Shown piece after piece: positions 47,488 to 59,130 of a DNA stretch of 64,000 nucleotides (position 1 is the stretch's first letter; every line of letters starts with the position of its first letter). Made by a program: the position numbers and the translations under genes. The notes below the pieces were generated by a model. It saw only the letters and a list, made by a program, of their open reading frames with translations. It was not told where the DNA came from and searched no databases. Source of the DNA: Dreissena polymorpha (taxonomy: Eukaryota; Mollusca; Bivalvia; Myida; Dreissenidae); contig NC_068356.1 in assembly GCF_020536995.1 (NCBI RefSeq), positions 84,120,696 through 84,184,695 of the forward strand. Reading direction: 5' to 3'.

Positions 47488-47842
47488 TATGCCCTCAAAG
47501 GAGGGCATATAGTGATCGGACTGTCCGTTAGTCTGTCCGTCCGTCTGTCCTTCACACTTTGCGTTTAGATTTCGAAAAATGCTCATAACTTCTATGTCGC
47601 TTCTGATAGCAATTTCATATTTGGCATGCATGTGTATATGGACAAGGTCTTTCCATACGCACACAAATTTTGACCCCTGTGACCTTGACCTTTAACTTAG
47701 GGTCCGTGTTTAGGTTCGAAATCTGCGTTTAGGATTTTAAAAAAAGCTAATAACTTCTACCAAGCGTTTACACAGTTATACTTTTATGTAGTGACAAAGT
47801 TACAGTTGGGGGCATCCGTGTCCTGTGGACACATTTCTTGTT
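47488..47842 (+). mobile_element. Helentron-like family F3, complete
   Basis: The 5' hairpin GCCCTCAAAGGAGGGC is followed by GTCTGTCCGTCCGTCTGTCC; the 3' hairpin GTGTCCTGTGGACAC (47,818-47,832) plus ATTTCTTGTT ends it. 355 bp, non-coding. Confidence 0.85.
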
Positions 47843-47849
47843 TAGAATA

Positions 47850-48433
47850 ATATCTCAGCTAAGTTCGAAAATGGTTCTGGTGTATATATCTCAAAGGTCA
47901 AGGTCACACTTGGAGTTCAAAGGTCAAATGCTTGTCAGGGCCATAACTTTGTCATTTATTGTGAGATTTTAAAATCATTTGGCAAATTTGTTCACCATCA
48001 TTGGACGGTGTGTCGCGCGAAAGAATTACGTCGATATCTCCAACGTCAAAGTCACACATTGAGTTCAACGATCATAAATGAGCTTTTCCAGGCCATAACT
48101 TTGTCATTTATTGTGAGATTATAAAATCATTTGGCAAATTTGTTCACCTTCATTGGACGGTGTGTCGCGCGAAAGAATTACGTCGATATCTCCAATGTCA
48201 GAGTTCAACGATCATAAATGAGCTTGTCCAGGCCATAACTATGTCATAGATTGTAAGATTTTAAAATCATTTGGCACATTATACACCATTATTGGACGGT
48301 GTGTTGCACGAAAAAATTACGTCGATATCTCCAAGGTCAAGGTCACACTTAAAGTTTAAAGGTAAAAAATGGCCATAAATGAGCTTGTCCGGGCCATAAC
48401 TATGTTGTTCATTGTGAGATTTTAAAATCATAT
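47850..48433 (+). mobile_element. Fragment of family F8
   Basis: About four units of the F8 core (TTGGACGGTGTGTCGCGCGA) without either end. The last unit breaks off in AAAATCATATG, where the 82-bp minisatellite starts. Confidence 0.8.
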
Positions 48434-49950
48434 GACTAAACTGGGCCTGTGAGAAGGCTTGTCTGGAGCTATGCTGGCCACACATAGCTTAACTTTAGCT
48501 GACAGGGTAGCTCCTGACTAAACTGGGCCTGTGAGAAGGCTTGTCTGGAGCTACGCTGGCCACACATAGCTTAACTTTAGCTGACAGGGTAGCTACTGAC
48601 TAAACTGGGCCTATGAGAAGGCTTGTCTGGAGCTAGGCCGACCACATATAGCTTACCTTTAGCTGACAGTGTAGCTCCTGACTAAACTGAGCCTATGAGA
48701 AGGCTTGTATGGAGCTACGCTGGCCACACATAGCTTAACTTTAGCTTACAGGGTAGCTCCTGACTAAACTGGGCCTGTGAGAAGGCTTGTCTGGAGCTAC
48801 GCTGGCCACACATAGCTTAACTTTAGCTGACAGGGTAGCTACTGACTAAACTGGGCCTGTGAGAAGGCTTGTCTGGAGCTACGCTGGCCACACATAGCTT
48901 AACTTTAGCTGACAGGGTAGCTCCTGACTAAACTGGGCCTGTGAGAAGGCTTGTCTGGAGCTACGCTGGCCACACATAGCTTAACTTTAGCTGACAGTGT
49001 AGCTCCTGTCTAAACTGGGCCTGTGAGAAGGCTTGTCTGGAGCTACGCTGGTCACACATAGCTTAACTTAAGCTGACAGGGTAGCTCCTGACTAAACTGG
49101 GCCTGTGAGAAGGCTAGTCATGGTAGCTCCTGACTAAACTGGGCCTATGAGAAGGCTTGTCTGGAGCTACGCTGGCCACACATAGCTTAACTTTAGCTGA
49201 CAGGGTAGCTACTGACTAAACTGGGCCTGTGAGAAGGCTTGTCTGGAGCTACGCTGGCCACACATAGCTTAACTTTAGCTGACAGGGTAGCTCGACTAAA
49301 CTGGGCCTGTGAGAAGGCTTGTCTGGAGCTACGCTGGCCACACATAGCTTAACTTTGATGACAGGGTAGCTCCTGACTTAACTGGGCCTGTGAGAAGGCT
49401 TGTCTGGAGCTACGCTGGCCACACATAGCTTCACTTCAGCTGACAAGGTAGCTCCTGACTTAACTGGGCCTGTGAGAAGGCTTGTCAGGGTAGCTCCTGA
49501 CTAAACTGGGCCTATGAGAAGGCTTGTCTGGAGCTACGCTGGCCACACATAGCTTAACTTTAGCTGACAGGGTAGCTCCTGACTAAACTGGGCCTATGAG
49601 AAGGCTTGTCATGGTAGCTCCTGACTAAACTGGGCCTGTGAGAAGGCTTGTCAGGGTAGCTCCTGACTAAACTGGGCCTATGAGAAGGCTTGTATGGAGC
49701 TACGCTGGCCACACATAGCTTAACTTTAGCTGACAGGGTAGCTCCTGACTAAACTGGGCCTATGAGAAGGCTTGTCATGGTAGCTCCTGACTAAACTGGG
49801 CCTATGTGAAGGCTTTTCCTGAGCTACGCTGGCCACACATAGCTTAACTTTAGCTGACAGGGTAGCTACTGACTAAACTGGGCCTATGAGAAGGCTTGTC
49901 TGGAGCCTATGAGAAGGCTTGTCTGGAGTTACGCTGGCCACATGTAGCTT
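48434..49950. repeat. Minisatellite, 82-bp unit with short deleted variants
   Basis: The unit begins TGACTAAACTGGGCCTGTGA and includes GAAGGCTTGTCTGGAGCTAC and CATAGCTTAACTTTAGCTGA. Most copies are 82 bp and over 95% alike by eye; at least five are about 41 bp, lacking the middle (GTC|ATGGTAGCTCC joins). The last copy carries a small internal duplication. Confidence 0.97.
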
Positions 49951-50240
49951 AAGACCCGTTTTCTCATGACGCCGCTCATTTTATTTAGAAAATGCGTCCA
50001 ATTAGCTGTAAATGTCATCTACTACGTGCTTTTAGTGTTGCACATGTGTTAGAAGTGTTATAAAAATGTTCATGTTCTGACTGTTAGTAAGAAATGTTAT
50101 CATATTGAACTAGGTAAATGTTTTATTATTAGAATCATGTTTATAAATGTGTTTTTTTCATATGCTGTATATTCCTAAAAATGAAATATGTTCTAAAAGC
50201 TTAGTAAAACCATTTATTGGTTAACTTACATTGTTGTATT

Positions 50241-50480
50241 ATTTTTGCTATTAAGCACAACACCTCATGGTGTGCTTTTGTAATGGTGTTTTATCCATCA
50301 GCCATTATTCATGGTCAACATTTGCCTTGTAAACGCTGAACACGCCATATATATTAGTCCAAATCTTCATCTTTTGTCGCAATCATCGATGTGACAAATT
50401 GGAAACTGGTTATTATGGGTTCAAAGACAAGGGAAAACTAAAGAAAACGGGTGTTGTCACTCTAAGAGCACAGAGTTATT
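50241..50480. mobile_element. Helentron-like 5' fragment
   Basis: AGCACAACACCTCATGGTGTGCT is a hairpin like other 5' ends; TTGTCGCAATCATCGATGTGA follows, then the similarity is lost. Confidence 0.45.
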
Positions 50481-52507
50481 GCCCAATTTTCATGAATCTT
50501 AATTATCAGAGTGCCGTTTCATAAACTATCGTACGACAATTTTAATTTAGGAGAGAATTTTGTAATCTTAATAAGTAGACGAACTAGCTCGCCATGCTCG
50601 TCAAATATATACGGCGCTTGAGATGCCAATGTAAATAATTAAGTACTGAAAATGTATAATCATATGATATGGACTTAAGCAATTATGTATCTTCGAAAAA
50701 TGTATCGTATCGTAAATGTAATTATGTGTACTACGAGGTTTATTGAAACGATCGCCAGAACATTTGTGGGAGCCTTCTTGTTTGTGTTCAAGTTTGTGTC
50801 ACTTGGGATAAAAAATAGGTCAGTTATTAAAATGGAATACAATGAGGATGAACACTCGTGATGCCACATGTATAGCCCAATTTTATTGAAACTCTGAAAG
50901 CGTAAGTCTTGAAGATATCTCAGTCTCTCAGTGACTCAGCCCGCCGAGTTTGAAACAGAACAATTTAGTTTAAGGGATTAAGGGATCACACAAACTGATT
51001 TGGTCCCTGGCTTGACCACACAACTTTGTATACTAGTAGTTTACTTAAGTATTCATTTTTTATGTTTCAAGATCGTAGACGAGTTATTGAAGGAAAACGT
51101 TTAACAAATATGGTGCCTTCTAACGTGGCGTTCGAAAATTTGTCTGTACGCATATCATTTGCTCTTATAAGGCACAGTTTTTACTTTTTACGCACGTGTT
51201 CAGTAAAATATAACTAAAATAACGATTATATCATTTTCCAAACGCCGTTTGAAATCGGATACTTAATTTATTGCAAAAAAAGTTCAACCACCCTTTTTGG
51301 GACTGACACGATATTTGTACATCCAATTCCTCGAACATCAAATAAGTCGACAACATATTTGTTGAAGGTTTTTCTTCAATAACTTTTTTATCCCGACGTC
51401 TACGAACTTGAAACAAAATACAGAGGGAAGCGCAAACACTGTAGAACCGAAAGGGCGTATTCATTAAAAAGACACATAAATAAACAGTAGCCTACCGAGT
51501 GAAAATATTTGCAACTCCTTCACCAAAAACACGAAAACGACTCCATCTTTGAAATAACCTCACCTAAATGCCTGTAAACCCTCAAATTCAACTCAACGAC
51601 CGACCGATAACGTGAGCAAGTACTGCACGAAACTTTCTTTTATTCAAACACCGTCAGATACTTAATGACTTTCTTTAAGTCTAAACGAAATGTATCTTTT
51701 GACCCTTAATATGACTTTGGCCAGTGTATCTCTCGATGGGAAGTAATTTGTAAGGTATCGAAATAAAGTGTGTCTGAGTCGTTTCCCTTTGACTGAAATG
51801 CGGTTAAAGGGATCTCATTCTTTTACATGTTTTTTCATCCTATTTTATGCCTATTATTTCTACATTTCCTACCTATTTATTTCCTTCATACTTTATTCTA
51901 TTTTTGCTATAAAACCTCATAATATTTCTACTGTTTGCTAGCTATTTATATATGATTTTATTGTAATTGGATTTTCATCATGTAAAAGCTGTAAATGCTG
52001 TACAAACTGGCCAGTTTATGTTGAGGAAAAGTGTGTGAAGCAGATACAACTCCAGAAGCATCCAGAAACAGTTAATAATATAAGTAACCCAATTACAAAG
52101 AGGTTTCTCTTCTCTTTGGGAATATGCCATAGCCTATTGATTTTGGGAGGAAATCTCGCTTAAGTAGCTGATGTTGGAATGAAAAAGCTTGCGTAAGGTT
52201 TTATTTACATAAAACCTTTAAGAACTTAAGAAAATATTCATAGGATTGAGGCCTTTAATGATACAAGTTTAATCAGCATCTGTTATTTAATGTGAAAAAA
52301 ACTGAATGATGCACTGTTGAGGTCATTTATTAGCAATACAACCTGATTGGGGTGGTAGCAGACTCTGGAAAACGTCAACTCTTTAGGTAATTTAATCACT
52401 CGGACCCAGTGCAAAAAAACAGGGAATTTTTAAATTTAGCAAAAATCACTTAATCATCAGAAATTTTACAAAATTTTGACTACTTGTTTTCACCTCCCGG
52501 ACAGTTT
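50481..52507. other. No gene seen
   Basis: Short frames at 50,675-50,869, 51,026-51,217 and 51,231-51,464 have no domain. No repeat family from elsewhere in the window recurs. Confidence 0.45.
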
Positions 52508-53034
52508 ATATAAGAGCCCTGGCTTGTGAAAATTGTGGAGTCAGCACAGGCTAATCAGGGGTGACACTTTCCGCCTAAACCAAATTTTTGCTAAGAATAT
52601 ACTTTCTTTAAACGAAAAATATTATAAAACGAAAAGTGTCGTTCCTGATAAACCTGTTCGGACTGCACAGGCTAATCTGGAACGACACTTTACGCACACG
52701 CATTAATCCCCATTTTCACAGATCGAGGCTCATATGTACATGAATATTTTCAAGTTTCAGTCTTTGTGCAAGCTTGAATATTGTTTGTTGCCTTAAATAA
52801 TGTTTTGCACAGCCGTTAATCACGGGCGCCACCTATTTTTTGAGAGGCGTTAATAAATGAGCCAATGCTACTTTCGAGGTTGCGCTCAGGTCCGGATGTT
52901 TTGATATAAGACCTACTCATCTTGTAAAATTGTCCATGACATTTCAATACATACGGGCCTTGACGCCTGCTCGGAAGTTGCATTGGCTAATTTATTCATG
53001 CATCTCAAAAACGAGGGGATTAACGGCCGTTGTT
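52508..53034. mobile_element. Composite of two MITE families, copy 2
   Basis: MITE-A (CTTTCCGCCTAAACCAAATT; TGGAACGACACTTTACGCAC) is joined to the GTTAATCACGGGCGCCACCT MITE through the same TCTTTGTGCAAGCTTGAATA spacer as at 13,776-14,282. This copy keeps ACGCCTGCTCGGAAGTTGCA near its right end, missing from copy 1. Confidence 0.85.
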
Positions 53035-53289
53035 TATGTTCTTCTTTAAATGTAACAAGATATATAAAAAATCATTTCGGTGGCCACCTTGGTAAAGTTT
53101 TTAATTGTTTTTAATGACATTATTTTTACTATTAATGTGTTTGATTACTTGACATGTTACAGTAATCTATATTATTGAGCTGTGACCAGAAGATGATGTT
53201 TTAAAAATACTTTGCTGTAGCTTTGTCTGTTTTTCGGTCAAATGCTTAGATTTAATGTATAGAAATGAAAACTATGAGAATCTTCCTAG

Positions 53290-53478
53290 AATAACAAGGC
53301 AGTGGCTAATCAGGGTCGACGCTTTCCGCTTTAATGGTATTTTTCGTTAAAAGGAAGTCCCTTTTACCGAAAATCTAGTTTAAGCGGAAAGTGTCGTCCC
53401 TGATTAGCATGTGCGTACTGCACAGGCTAATCTGGGACGACACTTTACGCACATGCATTAAACCCAGTTTTCTTAGAA
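53290..53478. mobile_element. MITE-A copy
   Basis: GCGGAAAGTGTCGTCCCTGA and ACTGCACAGGCTAATCTGGG, ending GACGACACTTTACGCACATG. Confidence 0.85.
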
Positions 53479-53559
53479 CAAGACACATATGTTCTTACAG
53501 TGGTTTAAAGCAAATATTGCTTGAATATTGCACACGTGTTTGTTTTATAATTATGTAGA

Positions 53560-54047
53560 TATTATTAACACTTGCTCACTACCCGGAATATGCTTCTGGA
53601 GTTGACCAAACTTAAATTTTTCTAGGATATAATTTTGATAATAATAACCTAAATGCGCGTGTATAAACTAGCGTACAGCATGTTTTCTATAGTGATTTCC
53701 GAGGAATTTCGAGTTTCGTTCCGATCCATTGATTATTGGCGAACTTACGGGCCTTTGACTTAAAATGCTTTTTAAGAATAACAGTTTTCCGGACTTTTTT
53801 CCTTAACGCTTGTAGATATTTACTTGAATTTTGGTGTGTGAGTCTACCTACATGAGTTACAGATCAAGTTCGAGTTTTGATCCATTTCATTTATTATTGA
53901 AGATGTTTCGGACATTGGACTTACTTCCGTTTTATTGATTTTGGAGGAAGTAACGGGCCTTGGACTTAACACAGTTCTCTAAAATAGCTGCTGTGCGGTT
54001 TCCAACTGCAGTAGGGTGCACTGTGTTTCACAAACACAGCTCTTGTT
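53560..54047 (+). mobile_element. Helentron-like 3' part
   Basis: Two diverged core units (TTCCGATCCATTGATTATTG / TTGATCCATTTCATTTATTA; ACGGGCCTTTGACTTAA / ACGGGCCTTGGACTTAA) are followed by the hairpin CTGTGTTTCACAAACACAG and CTCTTGTT. Confidence 0.7.
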
Positions 54048-54931
54048 TTTTCCTTCGTTTCTATTAGAAGCCAATTGATGCCTTAATTAATGAAGAGTTC
54101 TGTATTCTGTCTAAACCCAGTTATAGATATGATTCGATGACTGGAACAAGCCAATCTCTGCTTTCTGCGTATGAGCTTTATCAACACGGTCTACATAAAA
54201 ATGAATTAAGTGGAGATTAATTTATTTGCTGAGTGCATTATTATATCCGTGTTCATCAATCTAGTTATTGGACAAATGCAGCCTAAATAGTGTATATATT
54301 TATAAGACGTATGCTACGTTATGATAGTTTTGTAATGAAAGAAATGCATGTCATAGATTTTATTAATATTGGAGCTTTAAAAAATTAGAGGTTGATTCTG
54401 GTCAGTTTCGTAATATAAATACGCATCACGAAGTTTTAACTCGGATGAACGATGAACTGATATGCTGTATTCCACCTTATTGTTATTTGGGAAAGACTCT
54501 TGTGCATACATGAACAGAAAGTAAGCCGTAAAGATGGTAACTAAGTTTATTGAATTAGTTAAAGCGAAATGTGGTTTGCAATGTCATTTAATCGCTTACT
54601 TCATTAAAACTGCATGTCATATAGTTTACAAAGCGCACCGCAGTTGTATTTTGTGCATTTTTCCCCAAAAGTACTTGCATCTACTTGTTTGGCTATATGA
54701 AAACATGCCGCTGTTTTCCATTTTTTATACGAAATTAGAAACTATGACATAATACGGTATGTAATTTATAAACATTCAATGACAAAATTCACAAAGATAA
54801 TGATAATGCGTGCGTATTCACTGTGGTATAGCCATGTACACAATTCACCTTACGTCGTAGAGATACCGCTCACCTGCATTGTTTAGAGGATGACAAATGC
54901 GAACGAATCCGACACGGTATCCAATGTTTAA
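54048..54931. other. No gene seen
   Basis: One 72-codon frame (54,534-54,752) without a recognisable domain; otherwise AT-rich. Confidence 0.4.
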
Positions 54932-55439
54932 AGGGGCCTTTTCACAGATTTTGGCATTTTTTAACTTATTCATTAAATGCTTTATATTGATAAATGTAAA
55001 CATTGGATCGTAAAAGCTCCAGTAAAAAATCAAGAAAAAATTTAAAAAAAGGAAAAGAACATTGCCCGGAGCAGGTTTCGAACCAGTGACCCCTGGAGTC
55101 CTGCCAGAGTCCTGAAGTAAAAACGCTTTAGCCTACTGAGCTATTCCGCCGAGTACACATTCTTGACGTATTTTATACCTTATATAAGCAATCTTTGTAG
55201 TTTCACAAAATTTAACGACAAAAACAGAACTCTCCAAATTATTCAATCGTTTCGCGTTGCAACGCTTTATAATTTTTGGTTTTAAAATCGTCAAAAGATG
55301 CATATAATGGCTATATTAGAGCATGGTTAATGTTCAGTATTACTGTTTCCTCACAAATATCATAACTAAAACGAAAACTTTCGAATCTGAAACAACTTTT
55401 TTCAATTTTGTCAATTTACCAAAGCGTGAAAAGATCCCT
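54932..55439. mobile_element. 508-bp TTAA element carrying a tRNA-like segment
   Basis: TTAA at 54,928-54,931 and 55,440-55,443 flank inverted ends AGGGGCCTTTTCAC / AGGGATCTTTTCAC, with further partial matching (GATTTTGGCA / GCTTTGGTA). At 55,063-55,151, minus strand, is a tRNA-like sequence: AATAGCTCAGTAGGCTAAAG (A box), GGTTCGAAACCTGC (B box), and a long variable arm. The element thus combines a cut-and-paste-type frame with RNA polymerase III-type promoter boxes. Confidence 0.85.
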
Positions 55440-55443
55440 TTAA

Positions 55444-56307
55444 ACGTCAAATCAACATATTTGTTGTTTTTGGAAAGAAACAAAGTAAAACATAATGAAT
55501 GCATTTGAAGTAATGTCAAGGACTATTGTTGCTGACCTGTGCTCACAATATAGTTATGTATTGTTTTTTCTTCTCTCTGTATTATGCAGGACATCCAATA
55601 GTGTTAATTATTTGAAATGAGTATACAGTAATAAGTTGACCCCAAACGTCTTTTTGTTTGTTGTGGTATATTTTATATTACATACAGCCATTTATAACAG
55701 TTTACAAAAAATATACGGACCAATAATTCCGCTGTTTCATAATGAGTGGGCGCGACAGTTAGTGTTTTGCCCAAGTGGCTTATATGCGTTATACAAATAA
55801 AGGGAATTTATTCAAAAATTGTCGCCATCGATATTGTTCCATTCTCTAGGAAAAATAAATATTTATCCATCAAACAAACACACGCGAATTTTGACACTTT
55901 TCTCCGGGGATTATTATAAGGGTTATTGGAATTTCAAGTTCGTGCTCGTTTACCAATAATCCGCATTTCGGTTGAAAACAAATTGTATGATCAAGAAACG
56001 TAACAAATAATCAAGCGTTCAATGTCCGTAGTTGTTTGTTGTATAGAGATGTCAATATTTAACAGTCTTAAATGAGAACGGGTGAGTGTATGCTAATTAA
56101 GAAACCAACAAAACGATGACACGTCTACGGAAAGGAAGCGGAAATTCGCGATTTATCTCGAATTGTTTGCCGGAAACTGCCGGAAACGTTCATTAAACAT
56201 TGACATCGGTGGGAAATTGGCATTTGGTATACGATGCAAAAAAAATGTAAGAAGAGTTCATTAATTAATAATTATTAAATCATAAATTCCTTAAACAGAC
56301 AACGTAA
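55444..56307. other. No gene seen
   Basis: AT-rich, nothing recognisable. Confidence 0.4.
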
Positions 56308-56620
56308 ATGGTTTCTTTGCGCTATATAGCACAATGCCTGCCAGATTATTCAACCTACGGCGTTCACTGTCGCTGCTATCGTTCATATGTTTTCAACAAC
56401 AACGAATATGTATTCTACTTCTACTTATTCTGCGGTTACAAAAATTCAAGTTGCAAAGAATGGGATTTAGATAGGTTTCTTTGTCATCTCCCTAGTTAAG
56501 CAGTTATTTCCACTACAACAATTACAAAAACAACAACTACTGCAACTTCTACTACTACTGCTATTACTTCTGATGTTACTACTGCTACCACCACCACCAC
56601 AACTACAAATACCACATCCT
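56308..56620 (+). other. Cys-rich open frame followed in frame by a Thr-rich tract
   Basis: A 63-codon frame (56,308-56,499) contains CLPDYSTYGVHCRCYRSYVF and FYFYLFCGYKNSSCKEW, ending RFLCHLPS. After its stop the same frame resumes as a Thr-rich run (STTTITKTTTTATSTTT...) made of ACN codons to about 56,620. The Cys and aromatic pattern loosely recalls a Kunitz domain that lacks one disulphide pair. It may be a decayed exon of a secreted protein or chance in an (ACN)n microsatellite region. CTATATAG before CACAATGC is a possible acceptor. Confidence 0.25.
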
Positions 56621-57361
56621 CAACCTATCACAGAAAAAACACTTTTGCAAAATTATCCGTTCGTGTCCACTTAAGAGATAACACAAAAAAGCAAAGCTTG
56701 AGGATTTTATTTAGTTTACTCTTATTGCATATATTTAAATTGAAATACATTTTAAGAAGTGCGCCATACTGTCGAAACCAAAGTGCAAACTGTCAATTAA
56801 ACGGTTTGTATAACTTATTTTGATAAGGCTCTTTTTATGCGGTCTTTGTCGGAGTTTAATTGTCCGATATTTATTGCTGAAAATTTAATTGCGCTTTGAA
56901 AATGCTTATTCATTAAAATTCAAAGCAATAATGAAGTTATTCAGTTTGTTATTCAAGAAATTTTATTTTATCTTTGGATGCTAGGCAGTTAATTATCCGG
57001 CATTGAAATATTAACACTTCGTAAAATTCGTAAAATCCACGCAATCTTTCACAGGTGTGAAATCTCCGCATAAAATTTATTACCGTTATCGGTGCGAGGC
57101 TATTTATTCAAATGTACTTATTGTGATACAACCACGTAATATAACGGATATTTTATCAAACGAATTCGTCTTCAAAAGGTGCCGCGCAATCAGCAAAGGG
57201 TCTTCGTAAATATTTACCATTTTTATGCAATTTTCACATCTTTGAACATTTTAATCAACGCCTCGCGAAAATCATTTGCAATCGAATTGTACATACTTGT
57301 ATGTCATCTTTACGATAGATATCAGGCATTGAAGACGACTTTGCGCGTGTCTGAATTGCTG
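56621..57361. other. No gene seen
   Basis: AT-rich, nothing recognisable. Confidence 0.4.
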
Positions 57362-57369
57362 ATAGAAAC

Positions 57370-57392
57370 CACAGGAGGGAAGCCCATAGTAT

Positions 57393-57485
<93 letters not shown>

Positions 57486-57539
57486 GTTAAATGTATATAT
57501 TAAATATATATAAGAAATACTATGGGTTTCCCTCCTGTG
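57370..57539. mobile_element. 170-bp hAT-like MITE with a (TA)n core
   Basis: The ends are inverted CACAGGAGGGAARCCCATAG, and ATAGAAAC flanks both sides (57,362-57,369; 57,540-57,547), an exact 8-bp duplication as hAT elements make. Most of the interior is a TA microsatellite of about 85 bp (57,398-57,482). Confidence 0.9.
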
Positions 57540-57727
57540 ATAGAAACACTGCTTTTCTTTGATCTTACATGTGAACATGAAACGGACGACAGCTGCAATT
57601 AAGACAGGGGCAACATTTTATTACATGGAGTAATCGTTTGTGTTGTGTGTTTATGTAATAAAAAATGAAAATAAACATATTTATATTTTTTGTTACATCT
57701 GACGAAGATTGCTGACCACATCGTTAA

Positions 57728-57949
57728 CCCATTTATGCCTAGTGGACTCTCCCATCCTTCCAAATTGGATCAATATATTTCCAAAATTAGGGACGTCTAG
57801 TATATTTATTTCTATATTTAGAATATTTCTTACAAAAATTCGTTTAAGCAAACAGCGCAGACCCTGATGAGACGCCGCATCATGCGGCGTCTCATCTGGG
57901 TCTACGCTGTTTGCCAAGGCCTTTTTTCTAGACGCTATGCATACATGGG
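57728..57949. mobile_element. Palindromic MITE with TTAA duplication
   Basis: TTAA at 57,724-57,727 and 57,950-57,953 bracket inverted ends CCCATTTATGCCTAG / CCCATGTATGCATAG. The centre (57,846-57,915) is a near-perfect palindrome: GCAAACAGCGCAGACCC, GATGAGACGCCGCATCATGC, then its inverse. Confidence 0.9.
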
Positions 57950-58059
57950 TTAAGTTTTGCACGGTTTTGTTTTATTTTTTTACAACAACAAAATCACACT
58001 GCTAAACAGTTATATATATTGTCATTGTTTAAGATTCAGGTTTACATGTAACTTAAAAT

Positions 58060-58150
58060 GCTTCTGGAGTGAAGCTCCGGTTTCAGAAAGAACATCTGGG
58101 ATGACACTTCACGCACATGTATTAGGCCCAGTTTTGCCAGAACGAGGCTC
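58060..58150. mobile_element. MITE-A fragment
   Basis: CTGGGATGACACTTCACGCA followed by GCCCAGTTTTGCCAGAACGA. Confidence 0.7.
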
Positions 58151-58314
58151 AGATTATAGACAAGCAGCGGCTTATTATTTTGAAAAAATTATATTTGTAT
58201 TAGTATCCGACAATTTATTATTTGACTGCTCAGAGCCTGAAAGTGATAGAAATGGTTTTGACTGACTTGAAGATAATAAGAGTGGATCCCAAATATGAGT
58301 CACTCTATAAAAAT

Positions 58315-58575
58315 GGGGCTTAATGCATGCGCGTAAGCTGTCGTCCCAGGTTAGCCTGTGAAAGTTTTCGTTTAAAGAAAGTCTCTCATTCTATACATAG
58401 ATGGTGACGTCACTACGTTATTATCTGAAAGAGCGTTTGTTGACACATTGGAAAGTCTCTTATAAACGAAATCCGGTAAAAGCGGAAACGTTTCTTTTAT
58501 GCAGTGCGCACAGGCTAATCTGGGACGACACTTTACGCACATGAAATAAGCCCGTTTTTACAAGGCGTGGCTCAA
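58315..58575. mobile_element. MITE-A copy with a foreign middle
   Basis: The outer parts (GCTTAATGCATGCGCGTAAG and AATCTGGGACGACACTTTAC) are MITE-A; the middle (ATAGATGGTGACGTCACTAC) is not found in the other copies. Confidence 0.75.
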
Positions 58576-58968
58576 ATAAATCCCCAGACTTCATTTTATT
58601 ATACTTTCGTTTGCAAACATCTATAAATAAACCTTTGTTTTTAATTTAAAAATGTATATTTATAGATCTTTGTCTTGAGTTTTATTGGTATAAAAAGTAG
58701 TATCATTTTATTTTACATTTTAAAAATAGTGTATAATGTAAGGTTCATTATATAAGATAAATTACCTAAATTAAAATAAGTAAAAATAACAACGGTAAAT
58801 TATTGTACCACGTGGCTAGACTATCATCACGTGGTTGGTTATGAAGGCATGGATTTGATCCAGCTATGCTGGTTCCCGTCAAATCTCTGCGCGGAGGCTG
58901 GGGCCTTTCATAGAGTTGAAGGCCTGTATACTTACAACACCGTGTCACCTTATTTTCGAAATCACACA

Positions 58969-58974
58969 TTTATT
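58969..58974 (-). promoter_or_regulatory. Candidate polyadenylation signal of the GPCR gene
   Basis: On the minus strand AATAAA lies about 157 bases after the GPCR stop codon. Confidence 0.4.
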
Positions 58975-59130
58975 AAAGGTGTAGAATAATTCTAATATGT
59001 ATTACCAATATCCAAAATCAATCCAGCATAATTATGTGTTTAATAATATGAAATATGTCACAGTGTTAACGATAACGGTTTGGTCGGCATTTTGCTGCTG
59101 GTGGCATTAAGATTTCGTCTGCATCGGCCC

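Noticed and set aside
48434-49950. CRISPR-like array
   Set aside because: Units are contiguous with no unique spacers, and the genome is eukaryotic.
57255-57578. Tyr-Ile repeat frames on both strands
   Set aside because: They arise from the TA microsatellite.
58766-58969. tRNA-like or coding segment near 58.8-58.9 kb
   Set aside because: GGATTTGATCC resembles a B box but no A box or second copy was seen.
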